Assembly: GCA_026874595.1 (NCBI GenBank)
Contig: CM049308.1
Location: forward strand, 70,900,624-70,964,623
Origin: Sipunculus nudus
Taxonomy: Eukaryota > Annelida > Sipuncula > Golfingiida > Sipunculidae
Length of the DNA: 64,000 bases
Direction: 5' to 3'
Positions 36,150 to 49,427 of the stretch are shown here, one piece after another. Both the position numbers and the translations under genes were made by a program. Position 1 is the first letter of the stretch. Each line of letters opens with the position of its first letter. Under the pieces are notes generated by a model. That model saw nothing but the letters and a program-made list of their open reading frames with translations. It searched no databases and was not told the DNA's origin.

Positions 36150-38188
36150 AGAAAACTTTACTAATGTTCTATATTACAATCAAGAAGTTCCAAACAAATT
36201 GTATCTCCTAGTGGTATAGAAAGCGATAATGTACATGCAGTGGGCCTAGTTGATATTTTTCATTTTGTTCACATTTGTTTCTACTACACAGGTTAAAGGG
36301 AAGTTGATTGTATAATGCAGCACATAATACTTTAAATTAATACTATATTTTATTTTTTTATGTCTTTTTTATTTGGTAATAGGTTTCCCTGTTTGGAATT
36401 GAAACAATAGTATTCTATGTGAATGTGAGATTTATTTTTTTATAATGAGGTGATGAATGGGAATGAAATTACACGCACACAACGTACATGAATGTATAAA
36501 TATATTAGACATACTATTTCCTAGATCCTTGATACGACTTTGAAGTAATTAATCCCCCATGGTCTATGTGATATCTTCTGTCCCCTGTCTCCAAGCCAGC
36601 ATATGATCAAAGAGCCTCTAACATTCATTTCCGCAGGGCATCGGATGGGATACGGATCGAATGTCGAATGAATATTCACGTTATGTCTATTTGTATTCCT
36701 AACACATGATGTATTATTCAACTAGTGCCACAACAATACCCCATTAGCAGGTTCGGGTTCAAAACGGCACACCTACAATATAAACATTATATTAAGTAAC
36801 TGCAGTTGTTCTTGGTGTATGCAAACAGACAGCAATTAAAGTGCCCTTACCAGTCATTTCTTTTGTCTACTTTCAAATCTTCATTATTCACTTGCCTGTT
36901 ACTTTTCATTGTGCCAGTTCTATAATCTATACAGATTTTATAGAGATTCGTGTTACCTAGACAATAAATAGACACAGACATGGATAGATATAACAAATGC
37001 ATCGATATTTTATCATTATTGCACCTAAGGCGTCCCGGGCATCAAAAATAAAAACAACAAACTGATGTTGACAAACACCTAAGATGGCTAGTTGCATATG
37101 TGCGTAAGTTGAAAGGTCACTGTCTTGCCGCTAGATGTCTTTTTGATTTTTTTATAAACCTGTGGATATTAACAAAATGGACAGCATGTATGCGGTTGGA
37201 TCGGCCTTTTCTGGCTATTATTTTATAAGAAGTTCAAGCAATTATCTTAAGTGAATATTCATGAGATATCGGAATAGGCCCCTTTAACGAATGAAAAAGG
37301 CACTAGCAATATAATGGTGAGTCTGTAGTGTTTTAGTGTCTGAATGCGACCATCACCAAACCTTGTTGTACCAAATGGTGCCATTGAAGCTATTTTTAAC
37401 TCAAACTTGAATCTTATCACAAAATTATATCCTAAAGAGAATGCGGGTGTACAGGCCTCATGTACGATTATGAATACCAAAAGTCATAAATTTAGAAATT
37501 TCTATGTTCTCTTGGATATTGCAGGAAGATGATCAGATGTTGTAAACTCAAATTCAAAAGGTTGTTCATTTTATATTAATAATGACACCCGGCTACCAAT
37601 CACTAACTAAAAATGCACGCTTTTGTGCAAACAGTCAGTGACCTTAACAATCATGACTGTTACTGATTGTAAGATCTTACGCTTTTCTATATAGGCCAAA
37701 CAACTTTATTTTTTTTTCTAAACTTCATCCCTAAGGGTATAAAATTTATTGCCAAAATCCAACGGCAGTCCCTTGGCTGAACAAATTACTGTGGTTACCT
37801 TCATATGGTGGGGTTACATTTTCGCAATTTTTTTTTATTCGAGTGTTTCGTAAGGGTCCGTTTTGCTCACCTCATATCTAATTTAAATACGTGGTACTGC
37901 TTTCAATATATGTAAACCATCGTTTCAGAAGTTAAGGATGGTCAGACTATAAATTATTTATGTAATTATTATTTATATATAAAAAAAATGTTCAGACTGA
38001 ATGGTGACCTTATCAGCATGTATTGATATTCCACAAGGCACTGATACAAGGCAGGTACATTATTGTGCAATACCATTGATGTTCATTCCTTATCTGATTT
38101 GACATATAAAAAACACTGAACATGTACATGGTCATATGGAGGCTCACATTTTCAATCATTTCATACTCTTTGTATATACACATAGGCC

Positions 38189-38281
<93 letters not shown>
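38189..38281. repeat. Compound (TA)n(CA)n(TA)n microsatellite
   Basis: TA, then about 19 CA units, then TA, directly before the 38-bp minisatellite. Confidence 0.95.
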
Positions 38282-38283
<2 letters not shown>

Positions 38284-38311
38284 GAATACCGTGAAAAACG
38301 AGTCCGGTCCG

Positions 38312-40243
38312 TTCTGGTCTCCCCCGCTCTGTGTGCGGCCTGCTTTCTGTTCCGGTCTTCTCCGCTCTGTGTGCTGCCTACTTTCTGTTCCAGTTTCCTC
38401 CGCTCTATGTACGGCCTGCTTTCTGTTCCGGTCTCCTCCGCTCAGTGTGCGGCCTGCTTTCTGTTCCGGTCTCCCCCGCTCAGTGTGTGGCCTGCTTTCT
38501 GTTCCGGTCTCCTCTGCTCTGTGTGCTGCCTGCTTTCTGTTCCGGTCTCCTCCGCTCTGTGCGCGGCCTGTTTTCTGTGCCGGTCTCCTCCGCTCTGTGC
38601 GCGGCCTGCTTTCTGTTCCGGTCTCCTCCGCTCTATGAGCGGCCTGCTTTCTGTTCCGGTCTCCCCCGCTCAGTGTGTGGCCTGCTTTCTGTTCCGGTCT
38701 CCTCCGCTCTGTGTGCTGCCTGCTTTCTGTTCCGGTCTCCTCCGCTCTGTGCGCGGCCTGCTTTCTGTTCTGGTCTCCTCAGCTCTGTGTGCGGCCTGCT
38801 TTCTGTTCCGGTCTCCTCCGCTCTGTGTGCGGCCTGCTTTCTGTTCCGTTCTCCTCCACTCTGTGTGCGGCCTGCTTTCTGTTCCGGTCTCCTCTGCTCT
38901 GTGTGCGGCCTGCTTTCTGTTCCGGTCTCCTCCGCTCTGTGCACGGCCTGCTTTATGTTCCAGTCTCCTCCGCTCTGTGTGCGGCCTGCTTTCTGTGCCG
39001 GTCTCCTTCGCCAAGTGGCGGCCTGCTTTCTGTTCCGGTCTCCTCCGCTCTATGAGCTGCCTGCTTTCTGTTCCGGTCTCCTTCACTAAGTGGCAGCCTG
39101 CTTTCTGTTCCGGTCTCTTCCACTCTGTGTGCGGCCTGCTTTCTGTTCCGGTCTTCTCTGCTCTGTGTGCTGCCTGCTTTCTGTTCCGGTCTCCTCCACT
39201 CTGTGTGCTGGCTTCTTTCTGTTCCGGTCTCCTTTGCTCTCTGTGCGGCCTGCTTTCTGTTCCGGTCTCCTCAACTCTCTGTGCAGCCTGCTTTCTGTTC
39301 TGGTCTCCTCAGCTCTGTGTGCTGCCTGCTTTCTGTTCCGGTCTCCTCCGCTCTGTGTGTGGCCTGCTTTCTGTTCCGGTCTCCTCCCCTCTGTGTGCGG
39401 CCTGCTTTCTGTTCCGGTCTCCTCAACTCTATCTGCGGCCTGCTTTCTGTTCCGTTTTCCTCCGTTCTGTGTGCAGCCTGCTTTCTGTGCCGGTCTCCTT
39501 CGCCAAGTGGCGGCCTGCTTTCTGTTCCGGTCTGCTCCGCTCTATGTGCGGCCTGCTTTCTGTTCCGGTCTCTTCCGCTCTGTGTGCGGCCTGCTTTTTG
39601 TGTCGGTCTTCTTCGCTCTGTGTGCTGCCTGCTTTCTGTTCCGGTCTCGTCCACTCTGTGTGCTGCCTGCTTTCTGTTCGGGTCTCCTTCGCTCTCTGTG
39701 CGGCCTGCTTTCTGTTCCGGTCTCCTCAACTCTCTGTGCGGCCTGCTTTCTGTTCCGGTCTCCTCGCTCTGTGTGCTGCCTGCTTTCTGTTCCGGTCTCC
39801 TCCGCTCTGTGTGTGGCCTGCTTTCTGTTCTGGTCTCCTCAACTCTATGTGCGGCCTGCTTTCTGTTCCGGTCTCCTCCGCTCTGTGTGCGGCCTGCTTT
39901 CTGTGCCGGTCTCCTTCACCAAGTGACGGCCTGCTTTCTGTTCCGGTCTCCTCCGCTCTATGTGCGGCCTGCTTTCTGTTCCGGTCTCCTTCGCTAAGTG
40001 GCGGCCTGCTTTCTGTTCCGGTCTCCTCCGCTCTGTGTGCGGCCTGCTTTCTGTTCCGGTCTTCTCCGCTCTGTGTGCTGCCTGCTTTCTGTTCCGGTCT
40101 CCTCCACTCTGTGTGCGGCCTGCTTTCTGTTCCGGTCTCCTCCGCTCTGTTTGCGGCCTGCTTTACGTTATCGTCTCCTCCGCTCTGTGTGCGGCCTGCT
40201 TTCTGTTCTCTTCTCCATCGCCCTGTGTGCGGCCTGCTTTACG
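38312..40243. repeat. 38-bp minisatellite array, about 51 copies
   Basis: The unit is CTGCTTTCTGTTCCGGTCTC followed by CTCCGCTCTGTGTGCGGC, repeated for 1.93 kb with point differences. Because 38 is not a multiple of three and the unit has no stop in any forward frame, all three forward frames stay open for hundreds of codons and encode the same 38-residue repeat in different register; minus-strand frames are partly open too. A second unit type (CTTCGCCAAGTGGCGGCC) recurs near 39005, 39490 and 39910. The 788-codon forward frame starts in the neighbouring microsatellite. There are no splice signals or family resemblance, so I call this repeat DNA, not a gene. Confidence 0.9.
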
Positions 40244-41637
40244 AATGGACATTTTATTTGGCGATGAATTCCCTTTCACGAATATCGCGAAATGAAACCA
40301 TCTCGAACAAATTGCAAACTACAACATTTAATACCTCAGAAGCGGATCCGGTTTGGTGTCCTCCCATTTACAGCCTTCGAAACCTTATGGTTGATTTAAA
40401 AAAAACATGTTGTGGCCCAGACCTCCTTTTAGGGACCTCAAGACCGATTCGTATCAGGTTTTCTCAATGGTCAAGTCACGCCTTTTAAAAATCTTGGATC
40501 AGCCCTTGCATTCCTAGAAGACGTTTCCAAGATAGGCATTTTCGCTATATCAAAAACTAAACCACTATGCTGTCTTTTTATTATTTGAATTAAATATTTG
40601 AATTCTTGGAGAATGAAGTTGACCTCATTATTTTGAGATAAAATGTGTCAACTACATGGATAGATCAGTTTCATCTGTCGATTGGTACAGTACCAAAATG
40701 ATTTTTTAGCAAAATAAAATCGTATTTCGAAATTATTGTTTTACTAGATGTTATGAGTTTCAGTTATATTATAGCATATTACCCCATCTTGCGTTTTGAC
40801 AGTTCTTTGCATGTTCGTTCAGGACGGGTTTTCAATGAGACGAGATTATACACACTGGTGCAGTTTCTGACTGATGGTGATGCGTTAGCCCTTTCGTGAA
40901 ATAAACCCATTTTTTTCTCGATTCATGTGGAATATATGATATATGATCCCCTTTGAACACACTTGGCATCGCTCCCTAATTCAAGATCAAAGACGTTCAT
41001 GTCTGTGGCCACAAAGGAGTTGCGTGACAACGTTTGTGTAGCTCTGTCGCCAGATAGATGCGAAGTATATGTAGAATACAAATATAAATATCAGATTTTG
41101 AATATAACAACACTTGTGTTTGACGTAAATTGCAGTCATGTTTTAACTCCCATGGAGATTCACAGGCTTATCGTCAAATTGTAATATGCCTACGTCAGAT
41201 CGTGTATTTGCGGCTTATTATGTATTAATATGACCCAAAACCTCTCATACGATACAAGAATATGATCCCTTCACTCTCTTAAATTTGTAAATCCAATTCA
41301 GCACGTCATGCAATGTAATGAAACAATAAAATAAAAAACAATTAGATGAAAGAATACATGCAGTAATTTATCTATACGATCAAGGAAAATATACAGCCAG
41401 TAATACAGTAGAGAAGATATTACTACGTAAAAGGACATTCTCCTAAGATAGAATCCTTAAGTTAATTAATGATTATGACGCAGAGAGGGACAAGTAAAAC
41501 CTTAAGAATACAGACACAGAATGGTAATACGTTTAACTGTGATGTAATCAGCTCAAGTGTACAGTGCGCAGATCAACCTGACTACCAGGCATATAGTGAT
41601 TGATGTTTCAAGTACATTCCACAACTTGCTCCCACAC

Positions 41638-41711
<74 letters not shown>

Positions 41712-41712
41712 C
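41638..41712. repeat. (GA)n microsatellite
   Basis: About 75 bp of GA with one AAAG interruption. Confidence 0.95.
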
Positions 41713-42018
41713 GGTGTACGACTAGACAAATTGTTACCGAGTAGGATTTTCCCACAGATAAAACAGAACTAAACAGTATTTAAGTTTAAATTACCATATG
41801 GCCGAAAGGAACGGTTGTTATTACTTAGCCAAACATTTACTTTTATTAAGCATTAAACAGATAAAAAATCATTAGCTAATTTTTTAAGTTAAATATAAAT
41901 GTTTCAGTTAAAAAATTGAGATCAATAGTTCTATAAATGAACATTGAGGAAAAGTCAAGCTCACTTAACAAGTCTGCTATAACTTATCTGGTGTTATGGT
42001 AGTCTGATTTGAGAGGAT

Positions 42019-42037
42019 TATATATATATATATATAT

Positions 42038-42092
<55 letters not shown>
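42019..42092. repeat. Compound (TA)n(GA)n microsatellite
   Basis: A TA run of about 20 bp, then about 50 bp of GA. Confidence 0.95.
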
Positions 42093-42095
<3 letters not shown>

Positions 42096-42660
42096 ACGGA
42101 ATTTTTATTCATGCTATATTGCTTGTTTGAGTTCGTTTGTTAAGATACATTATTGTTTATGTATTTTGTGTTTGTGCGTGCTCTCAGTTCTGATGTCATT
42201 GTTAACATACCAACTCATATTAACACTGAGTCTCCCGATTTAAGACTGGCTTAAACATCGTCGATTTCATTGCGGTTTGTCCCAATATGCTGCCCCGCGT
42301 TGTCTTCCAGATGCCAAGCCGTTGTAACCCCGATATTTCCCGGTGTCATCCCGATTCTAAACATATTTGAAAATGTTAAAAAATATCCCGTTGTCACCCT
42401 GATGTGTCCAAGATGTTAAGCCTATGTTACTCTAGTTAAAGTCGATGTCACATCGGGGCGACATCGGCGAATACCAACTTGTATATAACTGCGTAATAAG
42501 TAATAAGCATGTCCGTTAATGTCTTTCAATTATCTCGGAAGTCTCGAGAGAATAATAGACTCGGACTCGACTGACTATGACATGGACATGCGAAAAAGAC
42601 TGGTTCAGACTCCTACCTGAACTGGTAAGCTGTGGACTTGAGCTTGGCATAGAATGGCCA

Positions 42661-44700
42661 GTGCACAAAAACAAGGCCTACAGGCCTAATGTGAACCTGT
42701 ACAATGAGATCGATATACATCAGGTATAATGCATCCATGATAACATGCTTGACCATTATTTGAAAAGTACTTGATTAATTTCCAGGTACATGTGTGACAT
42801 GTAAAAAGTACTAAAAAAGTACATGGAAGTACAAAACATTTTAAACTCCAGCACCAGCACCAGCACCAATTACACAAACATCACTCCTGAAATACTGGCA
42901 TGTACACAACAGAAAAATTATAATACGTGCCGCCACCAGACTTGTGTATGAGAATGTCATCGAATATGTATGAACATTAAAATTTCAGCCAGATACCTCA
43001 AACCACTCATGAGCTATGGGCACAGATGTATGAAACCCAAAACAATTATAGATGGCGCCGCAAGTCTTTTATATGGCGAAGCTATCCGAGATGAAGTGAT
43101 ATGCACAATTTCAGGATGATATATTAAATCCCTTCTGAGAAATATGCAGGGACATACACTATGGACAATTCATTGTTCGTGGCGACACCAGTCTTGTGTA
43201 TGAGAGAAACAAGTCAACATTTCAGGCCAATACATCAAACTTCTTTTGATTCAGGTGCACTGGCCTGACCAAGCTCAACTGAGAAATGCAGTTGCCCCAA
43301 TGTGAACCGGAAAGAATTGCCAGCTGCAGCTACTGCACTGAGTTAACTCTTGACCTGTACTTGGCTGTACTGATTAAACTAATGACTTGTTGCCTTATAG
43401 GATACAGTTGGCAGTCTGCCAAAGCTATAAACAGATACAGACTAAATGTTGGCCTGTTGCCAAATCTGAAATAGCTGAGTTTGTCAAGATATTTATAGAC
43501 ACAGACACAATCTTGGCCTGTTGGTAAATCTGTTAACACATACTGATGGACTTTGGCTACAATGCTGTTTTTTTTTCAAGCCGACATATTCATGAGACTT
43601 TTTTATCACAATGTTTAGAATAATAACAAATGCTTATTGAAAGCCAGATCAGAATAAAGATATATTTTATTCATGGATTTATCATACACATCAGCTGGAT
43701 ATGGATGATTATTTATGTTGCCTGTACAGCTCTGCTTATTTACCCAAAGAGCTCAGTCTGTTACAACAATAAATCTCACAGTTCTTTCATTGTTAAAGGT
43801 CTAACAATTCATCCAAAAATCATTCAAGTAAACATGAACTAAGGCCACCTAAGAATCATTTTTTGCAATGTTAAACAATTATAAACAACACTTTAGCAGA
43901 AGAAGACTATTGCAGCCTGAGTTTGATATATAGGCTTACTAATGGCCACAAGACCAACTACAAACGAGAGAACCCTACCCTAGGATAACCCTTGTGAAAA
44001 AATAAACAATTCGACTGAACAATCATAATTCATTTTAATGTATAAGTTCAAAGAGACTAAAAATGAAAGTTTTTTTTTTTTTTTTTGGGGTGGGGGGGGG
44101 GGGGGGTCCGGAAAAACACAGGTCAATGCAGTTGGCACCACATACCTCAGTTTCAAATATGATTCATGTAACCACCTTTTCTATAAAACTTGGTGAACCT
44201 AGATTCTGCTGTTCCTGAGAAATTATGGGATAAAGTACTGATGACTGATGACCCTTGTACAAATAAGGTTAATGCAGGTGGCGCCACCAATACCCCAGTT
44301 TAAAATATGAGTCATGTGAGACCAACATCTGCATAAAATTTGGTGATGATAGCTCCTGCCGTTTATGCTTATTTGGCCAAATGACTATGTTCAGCTTCCT
44401 GTAACTCGGCCTAAACTCACCGAAATGAAACCACTCGAATAAACTTAAGACCGATTGTTTCAGGGATTATTTCTATGAAACAGTCAGTTTTGTTTGAGTG
44501 TTTAGGAGAAGAAAATTGTTAAAGGTTTTTTATTTTTTCCCCTGTAAAATCTAAGTCAATGAACACAGCCAAAAAATAAGCAAAATACGATAGAGTTTTT
44601 ATATGTCTGATTTTTTGCATTAAATTTTGTGATGTAGCTCCAGCCATTTTCGAGAAAGTATGGGTTAACGTACTGATGGCGGACGTACTGTTGATTATAT
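42661..44700 (+). mobile_element. Composite interspersed repeat, copy B
   Basis: Aligns with copy A (27661-29770) block by block: the ACAAGGCCTACA start, the CAATCTTGGCCTGTTGGTAAATC block at about 43507, the GTTAAAGGTC block at 43793, then two GGTGGCGCCACC-type monomers at 44122 and 44268. It stops after ACGTACTGATGGCGGACG, so the GACGAC tail and hairpin are missing. A poly-T/poly-G stretch (44070-44106) interrupts it. Confidence 0.7.
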
Positions 44701-45460
44701 GCACAATTTAATGAATTTTTTCAAACTGTGTATTTTCCTTGCAAGCATGCAAATTTCTATTTCCACAATTTATTTCAACCGATAATTTAAAATATGGTTC
44801 GCTGGTGTCGAGTTCAACCTGCCACACGTCGCATATGTATACCTTGACGTCTTACTCCACCCTAACCCAATCATGTTAAACTCTTATTGTTTGTAGTAAC
44901 ATTACGTTTCATTATTACAATTACAATTCAATTATATTGATTCTCGAATATAATCTGAATGTCAAATGCAATATTAAATAATTTGATTATCTTAAATTTG
45001 TAACTTCCGTAGTTCCAAAGTACGGGAAATAACAAGGACAGAAATGAATCTGCGTTCTATTTAAAAGTCCATTTATACCCTCATTGGACCGTATACCTAT
45101 CACGTCAGCCGTGAACAAGGTCTAGATAGTTAATTCAACTGAACTGTTAGGGCCTTTCACGTCAGAAGGGAACCCCTGTCGCTGCGTTTATATTTAGTCA
45201 CTATCAGGTTTCAATCCCCCCCCCCCCCCCCACACACACACATACTAACAGCGCTTATATGGCCATTTAAAGATCTGGCTCTGAAAGACTGAGGCTCTGA
45301 AAGACATAAAGCGCTAATGGCCATTCAAATATCTGGCCCTGAAAGACTGAAGACCAGTGTATATATAGCAGAGTTAATTAAAGGAGAGACCAGTGGGTGG
45401 TCATATCCGTAAGTACAATACAGTCACCGAGGATTAGAAAATAGAGGGAAAGTTTCATAT

Positions 45461-45560
45461 TATTGATTCCGCTAGGAGGGTATGCTTTCTTCGACGGTGT
45501 GTGTTCACAAAATAACTCGCGCAGTCATGAACTGAATCTCATGTGAGGTAGTATTTGACA
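45461..45560 (+). repeat. Interspersed repeat fragment (CCGCCAGGAGGGTAT family)
   Basis: ATTGATTCCGCTAGGAGGGT, then GTGTGTTCACAA and TAACTCGCGCAGTCATGAAC, as in 25725-25830. Confidence 0.5.
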
Positions 45561-46287
45561 TAAGAGGCTTATATGGTCGTGTTAACTGCTGCATGAATAT
45601 ACGTAAATCAACCGTTAAGGTAATATTTATTATTTTTCTCAACAGAATAACTTCGCTTTATGTCTTACTTCGGGGAAAAAATGTCAGTTCGACAAGCAGA
45701 TGAAGATGAAAAGTACTGGCGTGCACATCTGCATGTACTAGAATTGAAGCAGACCAAATAGCTTGTACTACTATCCCCAACGTGTTCAGTTAATTAAAAT
45801 TCGCAGTTTGGTGGACACGCTGCCGCTACTCCAGATATGGAGGAGAACGGTGCGAGACGCAATATCTATCGCTAGTTTTCGGCATTAAGCGTTTTTTATT
45901 CTACTTCACAGAATGTTTGGTCACGGAAGAAGGACGCCCCCTCCCATACGCCCCTTTTGATGTCACACATTCTCACATTCTTTGCAATTAAAATGTATTT
46001 AAATAAAAACAAACAAACACGGGAAATATCCTTTCATGGCCCAAAGCTAGTTACTGAATACTTCTCTCATGACGAGTATTCAACTGCCCACATGATCACG
46101 GCTGATGAATTAGGCATTTAGAAACTTAGAATACTAATGGGCCATGGCAAATAGTTTTTTCCCCTCAGTATCATTGAGGCTTTTTTTATGGATTAATATT
46201 TTACTAAGTGTGTAAGAACCAAATCCTTATCAATCAAACCCCCCCCCCCCCCCGAATGGAGAGAAGGCTTATAGGGGTTGATGAGAT

Positions 46288-46358
<71 letters not shown>
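46288..46358. repeat. (TA)n microsatellite
   Basis: About 70 bp of TA. Confidence 0.95.
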
Positions 46359-46360
<2 letters not shown>

Positions 46361-48234
46361 ATTCTTTATTCCATTCTTCTGCCAAGATTTTCTTTTTGTG
46401 CTACATCTCGAATATGGCCGATTTTTAAAAGCTTAAATATGGGCACAACGTTATTCCTAGGTCACAGATTCGCACCTAATTTTTTTTTATCTTGACCTTA
46501 TCCCTTATACTCCTTAGCGGACTCCCCATTATCGCTCAGTGGCGGTGTTGCAGGCTTCCACTGGTCGCTCTTCGATTGGAAACATCAAGTGTATAATATA
46601 CTTGCCGGTGACACTAAATCGTTGTCACGCTACTCCTCTGTGGCGTTATTTAGTCCTCTTAATTGCCACATTTCTAACTTGCCAACTGTGTCCTAAGGGG
46701 TCGCTTTTCATATTTCCCCCCCCCCCCCCAAAAAAAAAAAAAATCTGATGTATTTTACATTTCGCGGAGGTTTTCTCTTGCAGCGCCATCGATAAGAATC
46801 TACGACGGTGTTTCCAGCGGATGGAGTCAGCCTTCACGTATACCATTCCACCAGAGGTCTTATCTGTTAAAAATAAACTGTCACACCACAAACGCAGCGG
46901 ACATATATTCCCCGGGAACTTTAACGCAAAGGTCCAAAATGATCACACTGTCTAGGGGAAAACAAAAAACAGGTTTATTCTGGAAACGTTTTACAATCGG
47001 CCATAGCCGTCCTACACTAGCTCCACTCTCACAATACAGTTGTTCAAGCCACTAATTGGCTCTAACTTCACAGATACCGTTCAGCACAACTAATTATAAC
47101 AATATTATTAAATTTAATGAAAGACGTTACTTGACTATATCTTATTATACTATTAGGCGTCCATTTTACATGACCTAACCTGGAAATACATTTGTGTCAT
47201 AAACCTCTTCCAGTTTGGTACCGGACGACAGCCGAGACTACTTGTCTCGAGTGTCATATATCCTAATTAGCTTTGTCACAATTCAAGAAATAATCTTCGG
47301 TTTACATTGAACATGAATATGCTTACCAAATATTACTTATTTTTAATTTATCAGCGCAAAATAATTAATGAACAACATATACTCCTTCAGCCACTGGTTC
47401 AATTAGAAGCCCCGGTGCATTGTGGGAAAAGGACCTATTCATCCACAATTTCTAAAGAGCAGAACCGTATTCGAATAGGTTTAAAAATGTTCACGTAATT
47501 TGTCTTGACAGGTAATTGTCAAACAAAAATCTTTATCATAATTAATTATTCTTTGTTGCCTAACATGCTTTGCTTCGAATTGGAAGGGTTTCGGCATTGA
47601 ATGAGTTAAAAGATCAACGAGTTATTTTTAATGTGGTAATACATTCCCAGTTTATTCAACCAATGACTATTTTATTTGAATGTACCCTTGCAAGTTAATC
47701 GATTTGGCTGCGTATATATGAATGGCTCGAAAATCTAGTAGTGCCTAACATCAGTAGTGCGCCCAATTGGAAATAATATCCGATTAATGAGAAATTGGCT
47801 CATCAGTCCATTCTAAAGGAAGAAGCACTCACTAAGTAAACATGTGATTGGCTTTGGATACATATTTGACGAGATAATATGTCAGGAGATTTGAGCGGTG
47901 CTCCATATTTATTCTGTATTTCATTTCCTTTCCCAGGACATTGGACCTGTATTTTTGTGAATAAAAAAGTACCATTATTTGCATTTGTCCTTTTCAAAGG
48001 CAACATACTTCTTAATGTTTTATAATGTGAAACAGCATATTCAACTTTATCCTTCAGAATTTCTGCGAAATTTATCATTTAAAATCATTGAAATAAGTCT
48101 GTACAAATAAAGAAAAATTGGATCAGATCTGAAATCGATAATGAGCTTCATAAAATAAAAGGGGTGTATGTGGCAAAGCAAAGCGAGGTGTCCCGATTAC
48201 CCCTGTATTTCTGATCCATCAATACGTTTGTGAC

Positions 48235-48248
48235 GTTACCATGGTGAC
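48235..48248. promoter_or_regulatory. X-box-like RFX site
   Basis: GTTACCATGGTGAC fits the degenerate X-box (RYYNYY-AT-RRNRAC). It is about 1.2 kb upstream of the start codon at 49428 and 290 bp from a second X-box. Confidence 0.4.
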
Positions 48249-48537
48249 GAATGGCGGGCAGCGGCCTGTGCGGGGACACCTCATTTGTCTCGTGTGATCA
48301 ATGATCAGCTTGAATCCAATGATGGTACAGACAGTCAGATAGGGGAACAGAGAGATGCCTGAAACGATATGCAGGGTTGACACTCAATATAGGCACGTCC
48401 ATGTCAGTATGTGATGGTCGCTTAAGTAATAAGTCTATAATGAGCTGATCGTGCTTTAGGTGTTCCATTCGCTTGTGTGTGGTCAGACTAAGCGAAGATG
48501 CTCAAATCCTCGTCACGGCAGCCGCAGGGAGCACATG

Positions 48538-48550
48538 GTTACCGGGCAAC
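48538..48550. promoter_or_regulatory. X-box RFX site
   Basis: GTTACCGGGCAAC fits GTNRCC-N-RGYAAC exactly. It lies about 350 bp upstream of a TATA box, on the promoter side of the plus-strand gene at 49428. Confidence 0.45.
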
Positions 48551-48888
48551 GTGAAAACACCGGCAACGTGAACAGTGCTTTCTGATAGCAACACGACGGT
48601 CAACTACATATGTGGTTATTTATCCAACGTTGTTCGCTGTCTATGGCATGTAGACTTATTTGAAACAAATACCACTCTTTAGTGCAAAAACACCAGTGTG
48701 GGGACAGCGCTTCACCAGAAACGGCAGCACGTGCGTTTATTGATCTAAATTTCTTTGTCTTCCAACTAATGCTATCGCCAGGAAGACCTTCGTCAACTCA
48801 GTGACGCACTTCAGAGAGTGTCATTTACAAACAAGTGATGCAAATAAGTATCTGTTGACAAGATATTCCAGTTCCAGCACACAAGCTG

Positions 48889-48899
48889 TATATATAAAC
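48889..48899 (+). promoter_or_regulatory. Candidate TATA box and 5' UTR
   Basis: TATATATAAAC, with a TTCAGTTT initiator-like site about 30 bp downstream (48919). A plausible donor follows (ACAG|GTAAAG near 48993), as does an acceptor (AAAAGCAG near 49232). The 5' UTR of the 49428 gene may therefore be spliced. Signals only; no transcript evidence. Confidence 0.35.
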
Positions 48900-49427
48900 T
48901 GTGGTCGTCAACAGCGGTTCAGTTTAAGCGGTTGTATAACCTGCATGCTTCTGGCTATCGAAGGTACCTGAGCTGATCACGGAATGCATACAGGTAAAGC
49001 GCCTGTATTTTTATAGAGCCGGGGAAATTAAAAAAAATTATTGCACAGAACGAACAACTGGCGTGTATAGATTGCAAGAACCGCGGCTAGAAAAGTTTCA
49101 ATCCAACCGATAGATCAGCTGGAATGATTCAAATGTGATAGTAATGATATAGACAGGAATTATAGAGTACTTGAACTGCTGTAGCAACTTGAACTGCTAC
49201 AACTGAATACCTGTCCTATTCCCTAAAAGCAGCAACTGTATTTTGAAGGTAAGACTCAAATATTGTATGTTCTGTTGAAAAATATATAAAACGTTTACTT
49301 TCACCAAGTACCAGTGACACAAAGACTTCAATACTGGATAGTGAAAAAAAAAATATAAAGTTACAATTGGAAACTTATCAGATGATTGGGAATGATAGTT
49401 ACACAATAATATCGTGGCGAGACTATC

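Larger units (their letters stand above)
32067..38188. other. Intergenic, no gene found
   Basis: Contains TA microsatellites (32440-32492, 33687-33736, 34583-34612), a CT repeat (36086-36149) and GGTTC boxes at about 20-bp spacing (32269-32385). All open frames are under 80 codons and unremarkable. Confidence 0.4.
40244..42660. other. Intergenic, no gene found
   Basis: Contains two GA-rich microsatellites and a cluster of GTTGTCACCCCGAT-like boxes at 42320-42475. The frame at 40963-41184 is short and unrecognised. Confidence 0.4.
44701..48234. other. Intergenic, no gene found
   Basis: Contains poly-C runs (45216-45230, 46240-46253, 46720-46730), a fragment of the CCGCCAGGAGGGTAT repeat (45461-45560) and a TA microsatellite. 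Open frames at 46208-46891 read through low-complexity DNA. Confidence 0.4.

Noticed and set aside
38122-40488. 788-codon forward frame and several 100-280 codon frames on both strands
   Set aside because: They are read-throughs of a stop-free 38-bp tandem repeat and the adjoining microsatellite; all frames are open at once, with no conserved start or splice signal.
47803-48078. 91-codon minus-strand frame
   Set aside because: No domain, no splice or promoter context, AT-rich codons.
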